Below are positions 1-11,387 of a stretch of 64,000 bases of DNA, one piece after another (within the stretch, counting starts at the first letter, position 1; each line of letters opens with the position of its first letter). This DNA comes from Riptortus pedestris (Eukaryota > Arthropoda > Insecta > Hemiptera > Alydidae): NCBI GenBank assembly GCA_019009955.1, contig CM032231.1, forward strand, positions 104,421,501-104,485,500, given 5' to 3'. The notes beneath the pieces were generated by a model, which saw only the letters and a program-made list of their open reading frames with translations, did not search any database and had not been told where the DNA came from. The position numbers and the translations under genes were made by a program.

Positions 1-599
1 ATCATAGATCCACCACTCAAATTGTGGTTAGATCATAGGTCCCCCCCCCCGAATTGTGACTACATAGCGATGTGAGGGTAAATGACTGGTAGGTCACACG
101 TGACCAGACCATAACCTAGGCTAGTAGCTCGATGAGAAGGAGAACATTGTAGCTGGATAGATGAAGACCGAGTGGGGCCCCAAGATCCAAACCTTTGTGC
201 CCTGATAACAGGCCGATAAACTACAAAACCTTCCCCGTTCCTTCAAATCCTTCAGGAGCACAATCCCTTCCCCGAATCCCATTACTCGATATCTTTTGGA
301 CTTGGTTCCATTCCTTCTCCTTCACAAACTTCCCAGAATTATAAGTACGCCATTGATTGGTTCGTTCAATTTCAAACTTCTCCGCTGGTAATTACTTGCA
401 CACTCATTTTGATTAGACGAATGGACAGTAAATACTCTTTGGAAATGTATCATCAATGTCCAAGATGCTTACGACAACTTAGTTTAAACAGGAAAACATA
501 GATTGAGTCTTCCTAATAAGAAAAAAACACCCTTTTACAATAATGTGTAATAACAATGTGCAATACTATAAAGTACTTAGTACCTGTAATTTTACAGCC
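1..599. other. unclassified sequence, no gene recognised
   Basis: No recognisable coding potential or repeat family. It contains a C10 run near position 50 and moderately GC-rich unique sequence from 60 to 450. It may be intergenic or intronic. Confidence 0.5.
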
Positions 600-629
600 C
601 TGAAGAAGAGAAAATAAAGATTCTCGAAA
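600..629 (+). ncRNA. hammerhead-like motif, Penelope-type remnant
   Basis: The order CTGAAGA (600-606), a 5-bp stem (608-612 with 621-625) and GAAA (626-629) resembles the hammerhead ribozyme core. Penelope-like retroelements are known to carry such motifs in their terminal repeats. One extra base lies between the CTGANGA box and the stem, and I could not build convincing stems I and III, so this is a motif remnant rather than a proven ribozyme. Confidence 0.35.
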
Positions 630-691
630 TATCGGCATAAACAAAGATTTTTTCACCAACATTGACCAAAACTCCAAAAAGAATAACAACA

Positions 692-715
692 CCATATATT
701 TATATATATATATAT

Positions 716-761
<46 letters not shown>

Positions 762-1100
762 ATATATTTGTCTGTTACCGCTCTAGCCCTCGCAATTATT
801 GTTTAATCGTTACCAAACTTGATATTTAGTCGTTTTATGTAAAAAGAAAGATCTAGTTCGTTAAAGGCTGAAATCGCACCAGGGGGAGGGGGTAGGGAGG
901 AAGAAATTTGAAAATTCGAAATATCTCCGTTACTATACTTAGGATCGAAAAAATGTATAGAGTCACTCTTATAGCAAATTAAATCTACTATAAATATTGT
1001 TATTTACATTTATTCCCCATCTTGAATATTAACCGAGATATTTGTATTTTCCAGTTTTCAGCCTTCAGCAAACCCCCACTTCTACTCATGTTACATAAAC
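692..1100 (+). mobile_element. HINE fragment with (TA)n
   Basis: The (TA)n tract (about 699-766) is followed by the family's central block: the segment reading TCTGTTACCGCTCTAG, the CGGATCGAAA-like block and the segment ending in ACCGAGATATTTG. Both terminal signatures are missing, so the copy is truncated at both ends. Confidence 0.7.
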
Positions 1101-1741
1101 AATACCTGTTTTAAATCCCTTTTTTTAATATAAGCTAAAATAAAATTTTACTTTAATACATGTAGTAAACCTCACATACGTGTTAGTAGGATATTTCCTC
1201 AAACCCTTAATAATGCACCTGATGCCTGAGATTGACTTATAATTAAGGGTACAATAGGGGTCTTCTGCTGTATTTTTTATTTTGGATATTTTCGCAGCTT
1301 TAGTTGTATGAATGCTCTCAATCTTAGGGCATTATTCATTTAAGAGCAGAACTATAGGCTTTAACAGCAGACAGAATAAGAAAAGAAATGCTCCAAGAAT
1401 GGCTGATAGGCCTCTACCCCCCCCCAAAAAAAAAAATGTTTACATTTAAATATGTAACCCAAACCATATTAACCATGTTACAAACACACTCACATAAAGA
1501 TTTGTAAAGACAAAATAAATTGGAGATAGTCATCAGAATATTAGCCTTTTTCTTGATTTATAATAACGACGTTATTTAAATGAACTGTTAATCAATTAGC
1601 AGTGATTGGAGCTTTGTGATACACTTAAAATGAAATGGAGTAATATATGATTCTTAATCATATTTATCTTTATTACTAATTTTATTCTATTTATAAACCA
1701 CACTTCACCTAGGTCCAGGTATTCAAAGAAAAAGTATTACA
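1101..1741. other. AT-rich sequence without recognised features
   Basis: No gene or repeat family is recognised. A short C-run followed by an A-run lies near 1418-1437. Confidence 0.5.
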
Positions 1742-1748
1742 ATATATA

Positions 1749-1790
<42 letters not shown>
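1742..1790. repeat. (AT)n microsatellite
   Basis: Nearly pure AT dinucleotide tract lying 30 bp before the start of a Helitron copy. Canonical Helitrons insert at AT, so this may have been the target. Confidence 0.9.
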
Positions 1791-1795
<5 letters not shown>

Positions 1796-1819
1796 AACCT
1801 CTGTCTGTACATTGATTTT

Positions 1820-2684
1820 TTTCGCGAATTTTCACGATAACTTTTCGTTTCACATGTCATAGACACCATAACTGCATTTTGTTTCTTTCGTGTGTGTTTG
1901 TTTATTTGTTTGTTACCTTTTCACGCATAAACGGCTGAACCGAATTTTATGAAACTTGGTATGTATATTACTACTAACCCAACTTAGACTTTAGGCTATA
2001 TTAATATCCTCTGAGACGGGCAGGAGTGGGGGTTATAAGGGGCCTGAAATTAAAAATATTGATATTTCATTTCCTACTGGGGTTTTTGGAAATGTGCACA
2101 TAACAAAGTTGTTTATTTTGTTATTTAGAGAAACTTTTGTCATATACACTATCGTTGTATACCGAAGTATAAACGAGAAAAAAAAACAAACTCGGAATGT
2201 GAATTAGCATTAATTCTTCCATGATTATAAGATATATTCAAATTTTTAGGTCCAAACGAAAGTGGGGGTTATGAGGGAGGCCTGAAAGGAAAAATTGTGA
2301 TATTCCAATTCCAATTGGTTTTTCAACGATTTTGTATAAAAATACAATTATTAGTCAGTCAACGATGATTTCCCGGGCATTACTGGGTATATTAGCTAGA
2401 TTGTATATACAAAATACGTAATTATAGATGATATTTAGCTATAATAAATACGATATCCATGATTATGCTTTAAATAATTCACGGTGTGTCAAACAGTGAA
2501 GATGGAATGATTAGAGACTTATTTTCATTTATTCTTCAAATCTAAAATTTGTTTTCCATAAGTGGCCCAAGGGGGAAAGTGCGCCTAGACGGGAAGAACA
2601 GTTGTACAAAGAAGCATTGCCAAAAACAAAATAAAATCTTTCCGTCTCAAATGATTTCCCGAGCGAAGCCGGGTACCTTGGCTA

Positions 2685-2685
<1 letters not shown>
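1820..2685 (+). mobile_element. non-autonomous Helitron, 3' end CTAG
   Basis: The copy starts near TCGCGAATTTTCACG (after T-run 1816-1822). The body contains an ACGGCTGAACCGAATTTT block shared with the copy at 42.3 kb. The 3' end has a CCCG...CGGG hairpin (about 2658-2673) about 10 bases before CTAG (2682-2685), followed by T, the canonical Helitron terminus. A second internal terminus-like hairpin and CTAG lies at 2370-2399, so the 3' end may be duplicated or nested. No Rep/helicase coding is present. Family assignment rests on the ends. Confidence 0.65.
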
Positions 2686-2735
<50 letters not shown>

Positions 2736-2766
2736 TGTGTGTGTGTGTGTGTGTGTTTGTGTGTGT
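2686..2766. repeat. compound (TA)n(GT)n microsatellite
   Basis: TA dinucleotides run into GT dinucleotides. It abuts the Helitron 3' end directly. Confidence 0.95.
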
Positions 2767-3721
2767 ACATAAAGATCCCTTGTTTTAGGAAATTGACTGA
2801 AAAAAAAACAAAACATTCTCCTATGCCACAGAAGGGAGTATTTTTTTCTTCTTCCATTTCATGTGTGATATCAACAATTACATCCGTAATTGTGTTTAGA
2901 AGCAGGTATTTGAAACTCATCAACTGAAAGAAACCTTAAAAAATTAATATTTTATATTGATTGACAGTTGTGTGAAGTTTTCTGAGTACCAATGCTCGTC
3001 AAATATGATTTTGTTGAGAAATAATTATAATTCGTGTTATTCATTTTATTGGATTCTATGTTAACCCACCTTGCGGACTAAATTTTCTTATTTACGTCCA
3101 TCTAGTTCAATTTAATGAGAAATATTTTGAAGATGGGTCGAAGTAATTTTGTACGAGAGACGAAGTAAAAATGTAAAAAAGTTAAACAAAGGCTATAGAT
3201 AATCCTAAGGAAATTGAGAAGAATTATATTTCTTCTATAGGAACCGTAATACAGAGGAAATTACCGGCCTAATCCAGAGGATGAGCAGAAACCTTATCAC
3301 GTACAAGGTTAATTCCTTACTATCTTAATCTGAATTATGAGTAGAATTCTAATTTCAGGGAGAAAATTGAAAGAAATATTGAGCTGTAAGTTAAATTCGT
3401 GTCATCTAGAGAATCGGTGCCCCTGTTATAAAGATGAGATCAATAAAAAGAGCCGACGTAAAAGAGCCCTGAACATTTTTATTAAATTTGCGCCTCATCC
3501 TTATTTAGATGATAATGAGGAACGATTAATCATTCAGTTTCTTTACTTATGAGTTTATGCGGGGGTGGCGATGTTAGGTCAGGAACATGGGGGCGAGGTT
3601 TTAAACTTTCAAGTAATTAATTGGAATTATCTAGAGTGTAGTACACTTTAAAAATCAAAAAGACCAAAGTAACTCTAATAACTCCAAGTTGTCACAAATA
3701 TCAAAATAGAAACATGACAAA
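2767..3721. other. no recognised gene or repeat
   Basis: AT-rich sequence. A 71-codon open frame at 3337-3552 (+) has no recognisable domain and no supporting context. Confidence 0.45.
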
Positions 3722-4335
3722 ATAAAAGTCCGTCACGCAGGGGCTGCATATCTAAGCAGATTTCTCTCGTGATGTTTAACAATAGATAAATCTGCATACA
3801 CTGAATACTACAATCTGGTAACACAATAGCACCGTCAACATCAAGTAAATATATACAAACGATAATGAGAAACCTCAAGACGGGAAGCACCTGAAACGTA
3901 AACAAAGAGGTGTGCCAACTTCTCACAGAAGAAGAAAAACAGTTACGGAAATATATCAGAATATGACATATTAATTTTATTGAAAACTATTTACTATATC
4001 AAGTACTGTAGTTTATAATGGGTCAGAATAATTTGTATCTCAATCAATGAAGTTTTAGTAGTCCAAGAACTTAAGAAGCCCCCCCCCCCCAAGAAGGATT
4101 AAGATTAATATGATTTGGGCAATCAACGACTAGGTTATTATGCCCTTTATAGTAGTGTAGTGCAGTTTACAAGTCCCTGTTTTACTTTATGTCGCAAATA
4201 ATATTAACTAATAGATTGTATATCCCCAAGGAGGAGGGGGGAACGATAATATATTTGCGTTTATCTCATATAATAAAGGTCTCTTGAAAAAAATGTATGT
4301 ATTTATGCTTCGAATAATGTGGTTTATTACATAAC

Positions 4336-4750
4336 TGAGTCATATTTATTTTTAGCTGGTGGTGAGGGGATGAATGGTTAATCACAAAACTTTTTTATGG
4401 CTCCTCACAATTTTATTTCTTATAAACGCTGAGCGCTTTCGGGGACTAAATCCCCATCCTCAGAGCTACAAAACAATGTAACACCATAATAAAGGAGTCT
4501 AAAAATCAGTTCTTAAAAATGTTTTACATAGTTGGTCATATAACAAACAGTCTATAACATTATAAAATTTTTTTCCAATAATAACACCTATATTCAAAAA
4601 CACAATTACAGTTAAAATATAACAAATTAATAATTACTATTTAAACATTAAAATAATATTATAAGCAAAATTACCGTCAGAGCTGGTTTTTAAGAACTGA
4701 TTTTTAGACTCCTTTATTATGGTGTTACATTGTTTTTTAGCTGTGATTAA
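4336..4750. mobile_element. nested insert with inverted arms, Penelope-like
   Basis: The insert lies in the HINE between direct copies of ACATAAC (4329-4335 and 4751-4757), a likely target-site duplication. Inside, an inverted repeat of about 50 bp pairs 4469-4520 with 4686-4738, and TTAATCACA (4378) is matched by TGTGATTAA (4742). A hammerhead-like motif lies at its left side. This fits a short Penelope-like remnant, but there is no coding sequence to prove it. Confidence 0.45.
4437..4463 (-). ncRNA. hammerhead-like motif
   Basis: On the minus strand it reads CTGAGGA, then a GGGGA/TCCCC stem, then GAAA followed by GCGCTCAGCG, which can form a short stem III. The stem II sequence differs from the other copies in the window but still pairs. 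Stem I is not convincing. Confidence 0.4.
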
Positions 4751-4910
4751 ACATAACAGAGTATTGTTTATGTAACATGAGTAGAAGTAGGGGTTTGCTG
4801 AAGACTGAAAAATGCAAATATCTCGGTTAATATTCAAGAAAGAGAATAAATGTATAGAACAATTTTTATAGTACATTTAATTTGCAATAAAATCGATTTT
4901 ATACATCTTC

Positions 4911-5929
4911 TATTTTAATAGAAATATAATTTTAGATAGTATATATGCTGTTCAGTCGTATCTCCCCCGCTTTCTTAGTTCACTAACCGGCCGCACGGGT
5001 CACCAAGGCTGTGACCAATAGCGGAAACTGCAGCGCTGGCCTACAGGACGAAGCGTCCGCTAGATCTGAGCGACCATTATAGTTAATGCTATCGCTCGAG
5101 TGAAAAGCACGGGTTTGGCTCGGCAAAGAAAGGTGAACACTGTTCTGCTCCCGCCGCTCCTGTATTCAGAAAGGATCCCCGCATCGAAGATACGCTATTA
5201 TTCTGCACCAGCGAGAAGAATAAATCTTCTGTGGAACACAAATAACACGTGAAAGGAAACCCGCCGCATGGAAAGTATAGTTTTCTCGAAGGTACCTCTT
5301 TCTTTATTATAATGCTAGCATTATCGACTTATTAAATGAGTACTCATGATATAGGACATTTCAATCATTATTTAGTGTATATATACATATATTATTTGGC
5401 TTGCCGCTAAAGTTTATAATCCAAACAAAGGGTAGCCATTGTGTTCTGTCTATGTTGTACAGTCATATTTCATAAAGTTAGTTTATTTGTTTTATCACAT
5501 ATTTATCAATAAGTTAATGTTTGTTTCCTTAGATTCAAGGTTAGCCCCTAAATAAGTATTCTTTTCAGGTTTAAATTGTATCAAATTAGTCTCATTCTGT
5601 TATAACCTCTCAGAAGGTTCATTACTATAGGGTTTGTTTATGTGCTATTCTTTATTTAATATATTTTGATTCTTTGGAGAACTCAAATAGTGGCTTGTAT
5701 TATTTCACCCTCATCTTTCCAAAAAATAATAAATACTTCGGTATTATCAAGGTGAGAAAATTATCTCTTTTATTAATTTTATTTCAGTGTAATGCTTTTA
5801 TATGATTAACGCAAAAGCTAACCGCACGCCCTAACATATGTACTAGTATATAGGAATAATATATATAATGATATAATAAAGCCACTTTAAATTGTTACCT
5901 TTAATACTAGTTCAATGTTTTTATTACTT
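4911..5929. other. unclassified; GC-richer block at 4945-5290
   Basis: The block at about 4945-5290 is distinctly GC-richer than its surroundings and has no long open frame. It could be a promoter-like or LTR-like piece of an unrecognised element, possibly the upstream part of the retroelement ending at 6083. The remainder is AT-rich. Confidence 0.35.
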
Positions 5930-6083
5930 GTATTCAATGTTTATTTATCGTCCTAATTTTATTTTTTTTATTTTTGATACAGTTTTGTTATTTTTCTATT
6001 ATATTGTTTTTATTACAATGTTACATTTTGAGCAAAATCTCTTAGTTGCGGGTGCTCCTGTATAAATAAATAAATAAATTCGA
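5930..6083 (+). mobile_element. LINE 3' end with (AAAT)n tail
   Basis: A T-rich stretch is followed by GAGCAAAATCTCTTAGTTGC...GCTC and a (TAAA)n tail at 6064-6081. The GAGC...GCTC arrangement and tail match the LINE 3' ends at 13.1 kb and 56.8 kb, so this looks like a diverged relative. Confidence 0.45.
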
Positions 6084-6750
6084 GTCCTTCATAATGCTCC
6101 CACTAAGCCGGTTATACAATTACAATATGATTTTTTCTTTGCAAATTACAAATTTCTATCGTCTATACAATGCTTCAGGCCATCCTATTGACAGATTGAG
6201 CCCTGCTCAGAGAAGGAGATTTATTTATAAATTTGTTGGTGACAACGGGGGACGAAAGAGCGCGCTAAAGAGTTTTTAATCGACAAGGAATTGCGCTGGG
6301 GGGGGGGACATTAGAGCTGCAATTAGAGGGAATCTCCCCCCCCCATTTCTGCCCCTCTCGCTCCAGAACAACTTTTAGTGAATTTAACTTTTAATTTTAC
6401 TACTTTCTAGAACTTCATAAAGTACAATGGCTATTCTACAAGATTGCTCCATATTACTCCGAGTTTTTTGTAGTGAGCAGTTTCTATTTTTATTTTTGTT
6501 AAATTACTTGAAATAAACAACAAACTCTATTTTATTGTACGATTATTTTCAATGAAAGAAAGAAAGCTTCTTTGTATTCTTTTAACTTTTGTAGTAACAA
6601 GAAAACTATTTGAGTATATAAACTTCGTTAGTTTATGGTTAATGTACAATACTTCCATGCGAGTTTCACGTATTTTCAAATAAAATTTCTTAAGCTGAGG
6701 TTGAATTTCTATGTCAAAATACAATAAGGTAACATAAAATCTCTAAATAA
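6084..6750. other. no recognised gene or repeat
   Basis: It contains G and C homopolymer runs near 6299-6307 and 6338-6345. A 61-codon open frame (6094-6279, +) has an arginine-rich end but no recognised domain; it is left unannotated as a gene. Confidence 0.4.
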
Positions 6751-7200
6751 AAAAGTCCGTCACGCAGGGGCTGCGTGAACTAAGCAGATTTCCCACGTGA
6801 TGTTTCACAATAGAGAAATTTCACGAGAGCCGAGCAGTAAAGGAAACGGCCGAACTATCTTTTGGTGGGAAAGTCACTTGTCCGTTAGCCACCCAGATGT
6901 AATAAAAATACAAATATCGCGGTTAATATCCAAGATAGAGAATAAATGTATACAACAATATTTATAGTTCATTTAATTTCCAATAACATTGATTCTGTGC
7001 AATTTTGCAATCTGACGAATAGTAACGGAGATATGTCGAATTTTCAAAAATTCTCCCCTCTAAACCCCCCCTCCCACTGGTCCGATTTCAGCCGTTAACG
7101 AACTTAATCTTTCTTTTTACATAAAACGACTAAATATCGAGTTTGGTAACGATCAAACAAAAATTGTGACCGCTAGAGCGGTAACAGACCAATATATTTA

Positions 7201-7274
<74 letters not shown>

Positions 7275-7407
7275 TATATACAGGTTTGAACGGACCTCAT
7301 TTTAGTCATCTACTAGGTAGGATCGATGGACATTTGAAGAAAAATTTCGAAAATTCCGTCATGAGTACAACCTCAATAGCTGATTTCCCTTAAGGGAAAT
7401 CTGATAA
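6751..7407 (-). mobile_element. near full-length HINE
   Basis: Read on the minus strand: 5' terminus with the perfect palindrome GATTTCCCTTAAGGGAAATC (7382-7401), then the (TA)n/(GT)n tract (7200-7280), the central block, the sub-terminal GGGAAATCTGCT, the hairpin ACGCAGCCCCTGCGT and a T-run at about 6751-6755. One base differs next to the palindrome (CTGAT for CTGCT). Confidence 0.8.
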
Positions 7408-7882
7408 TAGGTACATGTCCAATGAAGGAGAGACGCATGTGTCAACTTGTTATATACTGCTTACTTGACCATAATTTATAAATTTAAAAAAAAAAATCAT
7501 TAATCATAACTTTACCGTTTTGTTCAAATTATGAAATTCGTTTGATGGATAATCAACCGTGTTTCTTAGGTCTATGAAGGAATAAATGCCAATTTTCTTT
7601 ATCAAACCAAAAGATATCAAAACGAAACAAAAGATATTTTTAATTTTTTTTCCTATGCTTTTGAGTGTAACAGTTTTTATCATCATATGCCATAAATCAA
7701 CTACAAAGACAGCTTCTTGTCAACAGTGGTATTTTACTAAGGCAGAAATTTACTATCGAAGATAAGATATGTCATTATGAGAGTCCTAAATAATAGAAGA
7801 TAAATTAAAAAAAAAATAGTGTTCAGGTCGTTAAATGCAGCGTAAATCCAATGTGTAGGAGTGGGCTTTTAGCTGGAGGTTA
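7408..7882. other. no recognised gene or repeat
   Basis: AT-rich sequence with an A-run near 7487. No supported coding. Confidence 0.5.
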
Positions 7883-8560
7883 AAAAGTCTGTCACGCAGG
7901 GGCTGCGGAAACTAAGCAGATTTCCTAAGTGCAGTTCTACAAAATATATCTGCATAGTGCTATGGTTTTTCAACACAGTGAATATTAAGTCAATAAAGAC
8001 AAATGATAATGAGAAATGATTCGTTCAATTTACACTTTAATAACCTCTACAAATGAAAGCGTCTTAATTGTAAAAACAAACAGGTCATCCAACCTCTCAG
8101 AGCTAAATACATAGATAGGAATATTCTTGATCGGAAAGAAAAAAAATCACTGAAATATATCTGAACATAATATATTAATTGTATTGAAAACTATTATATC
8201 TATAATAGTAAGTTATAATGAATCAGAATAATATCACTCAAATTCTAGAAATTCAAGAACAAAGGAAGGGGGGGGGGGTCCTCAAAACGTATTTTCATGT
8301 GTCTCATCTAGGAAAGATTGGTTTAACACGGTTCATGAAATATAAGCTTATTCTTAAAATACGATAACTGAAAGTGGGGGTTTACTGAAGGATGAACTCT
8401 AAAAAAAAAGTACTTCACGGAGGGGCTGTTCATAGATAAATCCACCAACGTGAGTATTAATTGAATAAATAGAAACGGTAATAAGAAATTGTTGCCAATT
8501 TTAATAACCTCCCGACGGGAAGCATCTGAAATGTAAAAAAAACAGGTCTTAGAACCTCTC
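7883..8560 (-). mobile_element. two degenerate HINE long-variant fragments
   Basis: A 3' end with hairpin lies at 7885-7935 and the long-variant body follows to about 8400 with a G10 run at 8269-8278. A second, more degraded 3' end lies at 8402-8450 with the related body to about 8560. Both lack a 5' terminus. Confidence 0.6.
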
Positions 8561-8867
8561 AAATGAAAAAAACCTAAGTTTAAAAAACATTAATTTTATT
8601 GTTAATTAACCCTCCAAATAATATTTATTCACAATTGTAAATACATCGCTGATAAATATTTCTATTAGCAAATTGGTAATGTTTTGTAAGGGACTAACGC
8701 CCTGAATTATTATTACAGGTAACTCTAGATTTATTAATTTTTGGAATAGCCTGCAATAAATATTTATATGAATTATATACATGCATTTTATAACTTCAAA
8801 GCCATCAACCACATATTTTATTAATTTTCATTAAAAATATTTTTATTAAAAACATTGTAGTAAGTGT

Positions 8868-8870
<3 letters not shown>

Positions 8871-8923
<53 letters not shown>

Positions 8924-9025
8924 CACTAAATAAACAATTTGTGGCGTTATATGCGGTACCAAGCATTGTTGTCGGTGGTGGGGGTGGGGAGAAACTGTTA
9001 ATTTTCCTTAGGGCCCGTCGATTGC

Positions 9026-9074
<49 letters not shown>

Positions 9075-9084
9075 TATATATACA
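8871..9084. repeat. two (TA)n tracts
   Basis: TA dinucleotides at about 8874-8919 and 9029-9081, separated by about 110 bp that includes a G-rich segment near 8976-8990. Confidence 0.9.
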
Positions 9085-9109
9085 CACGAGTATATATAGT
9101 CTTTCTCAG

Positions 9110-9330
9110 GCAAGAAGAAACGCCTCGTTCCTTCACTATTCTTTTATTCGTTGTGACAGAGCGCTTTCAGAGCATACGCTCCATCATCAGTGCCCTGCTG
9201 GCAAACAAATACCATAAAAACGTTGTACAATATGTCATTTAATAGAGAAATTTAGAAAATATATGTACATGTCGATGGTCAAGAGTTAAAACATACAACT
9301 TTAAATAACAACCTTTTATAGTCTTTGTTT
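9110..9330 (-). mobile_element. Penelope-like terminal remnant
   Basis: The window's best hammerhead-like motif occupies 9165-9190. Flanking sequence to about 9330 has no coding potential. The assignment rests on the motif type alone. Confidence 0.35.
9165..9190 (-). ncRNA. hammerhead-like motif with GTC
   Basis: On the minus strand: CTGATGA, a GAGC-GTAT-GCTC stem-loop, GAAA, then GCGCTCTGTC, which supplies a GTC cleavage-type triplet. Stem II has one extra unpaired base on each side and stem III is very short, as in the minimal hammerheads of Penelope-like elements. Activity is unproven. Confidence 0.45.
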
Positions 9331-10117
9331 CCATTGGTTGTTCTTGAATGTTGACATTAGTAAAAAATTGGTATTATAGACGAATATTCTACAACGAGAA
9401 CTTGAGGCAAACTGCCGACATCAAATTCTTCAATGAAACCCATGACCCAAAGGAAAATGGTTGGTGGAAATGATATTACGTCAATGAAATGGCAGACATA
9501 ACTTAAAATGATTTAATTATTTTTTTTTACTCTTCGAAAAGACTATATTTAATTTTATGTGCATGAAATGAGTTTGCAAACGTTTATATAAAAATTAATA
9601 CAAAAACGGAAGGGTTGGTTTCTCGCTTGTATGAGGCAAGGACAATTTTATTAAGGCAATTTACCACTAAATAAATAATCGTGGCTTATGAACCCATAAC
9701 TTAACATTTTCCAATCTACTACTACTAAGACGAACCATTTAAAACATATAGCTAATCTCAGCCCTTAGTATTGAATAGCAATTACTCATTAATAATACTG
9801 CATTATGTATCAGTCATGATTATTGCAATGTAGCTTGACCTCCAGAATCCAGAGCAGGATTAGCTGACTCAGCATTACATTACAGATACCTTGCTGATTG
9901 TACAGCTCTGAAATGATTTTCTTTCCCTCTTTGAAGTTGATTTTAGTAACGATAGTACAGTGAATAAAAGGATTGGAATAATTTTTATTAATAGCAAGTA
10001 TCGAAAAATTCAATTAAGCCTCAGATTACCCGATTTCCCGTTAAGATTAGCATATCAGAGGACAAACCGCTTTATTACTCATGTATCACACGCGAATTTT
10101 GAGAAAAGGTAAACAAT
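9331..10117. other. no recognised gene or repeat
   Basis: AT-rich unique sequence with only short chance open frames. Confidence 0.5.
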
Positions 10118-10295
10118 TTTTTATTATTATTATTATTTATTAACATCAACTTTTTGCAACTAGGGCTAATTGGGACGGGTTATCTACAGGTTACCACCCT
10201 TTTCTTGCTAGGGTTGGCCTAAGGATTTTATTTAATGAATTTCGTCTCTAAATAAATTCCCTTGCCCAGGCGGGAATCGAACTGCAATCGATACA
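10118..10295 (-). mobile_element. tRNA-derived SINE
   Basis: On the minus strand: a B-box-like GTTCGATTCCCGCC at the 5' side (about 10268-10282), then the family body (GGTGGTAACCTGTAGATAAC and CCAATTAGCC) and a tail of AAT repeats (10118-10143). Related copies lie at 13.9, 50.8 and 59.9 kb. The A-box part is missing here. Confidence 0.65.
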
Positions 10296-10299
10296 TTGT

Positions 10300-11382
10300 A
10301 ATGTAAAATGTAATAGTGTTGAAGTGTTTTATATAATCTTTTATAAAGTTATGCCACTATTTGAATGTCAGTTACATCAGTGTAAGAGAAATTTGACTGC
10401 GATTTTTGCATTATTGGAATAGCATTTTAATATGAGGTACCCAGGTCATCTTTCTATCGAAGATTACTCCTAAGAATTTTATTGTGTCTGTTGAAGGTAT
10501 TTTATTTTGGTACAGATATAAAGGTGGTGGTTTCAATCGTTTTTTAGTGAAGAGGGCAGTTTTTGTTTTTGTGGTAGAAAACCATAGACCGCTTTCCTCA
10601 CTCCACTTTTCTAAATTATTTATAGTGTATTTTATGCGTTCTGTTACCACATCAAAGTGAGCTGAGATTGAGTAGACGATCAGATCATCAACATACAGGC
10701 AGTAATGCACATCAGGTGGTATAGATTCTGTGACATTATTGATTGCAACATTAAAAAGTGTGGTACTTAAAAACACTACCCTGTGGCACGCCATTGGTCT
10801 GTATGAACGGGTCTGAGAGAGATGCCCCTTGTTTAACTCTGAATGTTCTATTGCTAAGGAAGGACTTTATGAACATAAGTATTCTTCCCTGAATATTCCA
10901 TTCAGCTAGCTGAGACAGGATTGATCTCCTCCATACTGTGTCATAAGCTTTTTCAATATCAAATGAAACGGCTAGGACGAGTTTCTTTTTTATAAATGCA
11001 TTTAGTAAGCACTTTCTAATTTTACTATATGATCTATGGTGGAGTAATTAGACCTAAAACCATATTGATAATTAGAAAGGAGTTCGTTTGATTCAAAAAA
11101 CCATACTAGACATTTGTTAATTATTCTTTCGAATAGCTTTGACAGGCAGCTGGTTAAGGCAATCGACCTGTAGCTGGATGGGAGAGACTTGTCTTGGTTG
11201 GACTTCAATATAGGTATAATTATAGACTCTTTCAATACTTCTGGATATTCGCCAATTTGGAAAATATTATTTAGTTGAAGATAGCGGATGAGTGCTACAT
11301 TAGGGAGTTTCTTAAGAATACTGTAACATATACCATCTTTTCCAGGTGCAGATTGTTTACACTTTTTAATAGCATATTTAAA
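10300..11382 (-). pseudogene. LINE reverse transcriptase, frameshifted
   Basis: This is a decayed RT domain of a non-LTR retrotransposon. In minus-strand order it shows SAPGKDG, the IIIPILK and SYRSIALTS motifs (N-terminal fingers), the catalytic block SFDIEKAYDTVW, NGVPQGSV, the catalytic YVDD box, and FLGVIFD...W. The frame shifts near 11000 and again near 10765 (one extra T in a T-run), and stops appear after the thumb region near 10411, so it cannot make enzyme. Immediately to the right, an RNase H domain of the same kind of element runs on the opposite strand, which suggests one insertion with an internal inversion. It is most like RNase H-bearing LINEs of the I/Jockey group. Confidence 0.85.
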
Positions 11383-11387
11383 TTAAA

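Larger units (their letters stand above)
3722..4910 (-). mobile_element. HINE, long variant, interrupted by a nested insert
   Basis: Read on the minus strand, its 3' end with the GC hairpin and the sub-terminal GAAATCTGCT lies at 3722-3765. The body continues to 4335 and resumes at 4751-4910 with the conserved block ending in TCGATTT. It is split by an insertion (4336-4750) flanked by a 7-bp direct repeat. The 5' terminus is missing. Confidence 0.65.

Noticed and set aside
2366..2403. Independent Helitron 3' end inside the copy at 1.8-2.7 kb
   Set aside because: It has a hairpin and CTAG but is followed by A rather than T, so it is kept only as an internal terminus-like remnant.
3337..3552. 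71-codon frame preceded by a TTTCAG-like splice site
   Set aside because: No recognised domain and no donor site that would define an exon.
6094..6279. 61-codon frame with a basic C-terminus
   Set aside because: No family recognised; too short to separate from chance.
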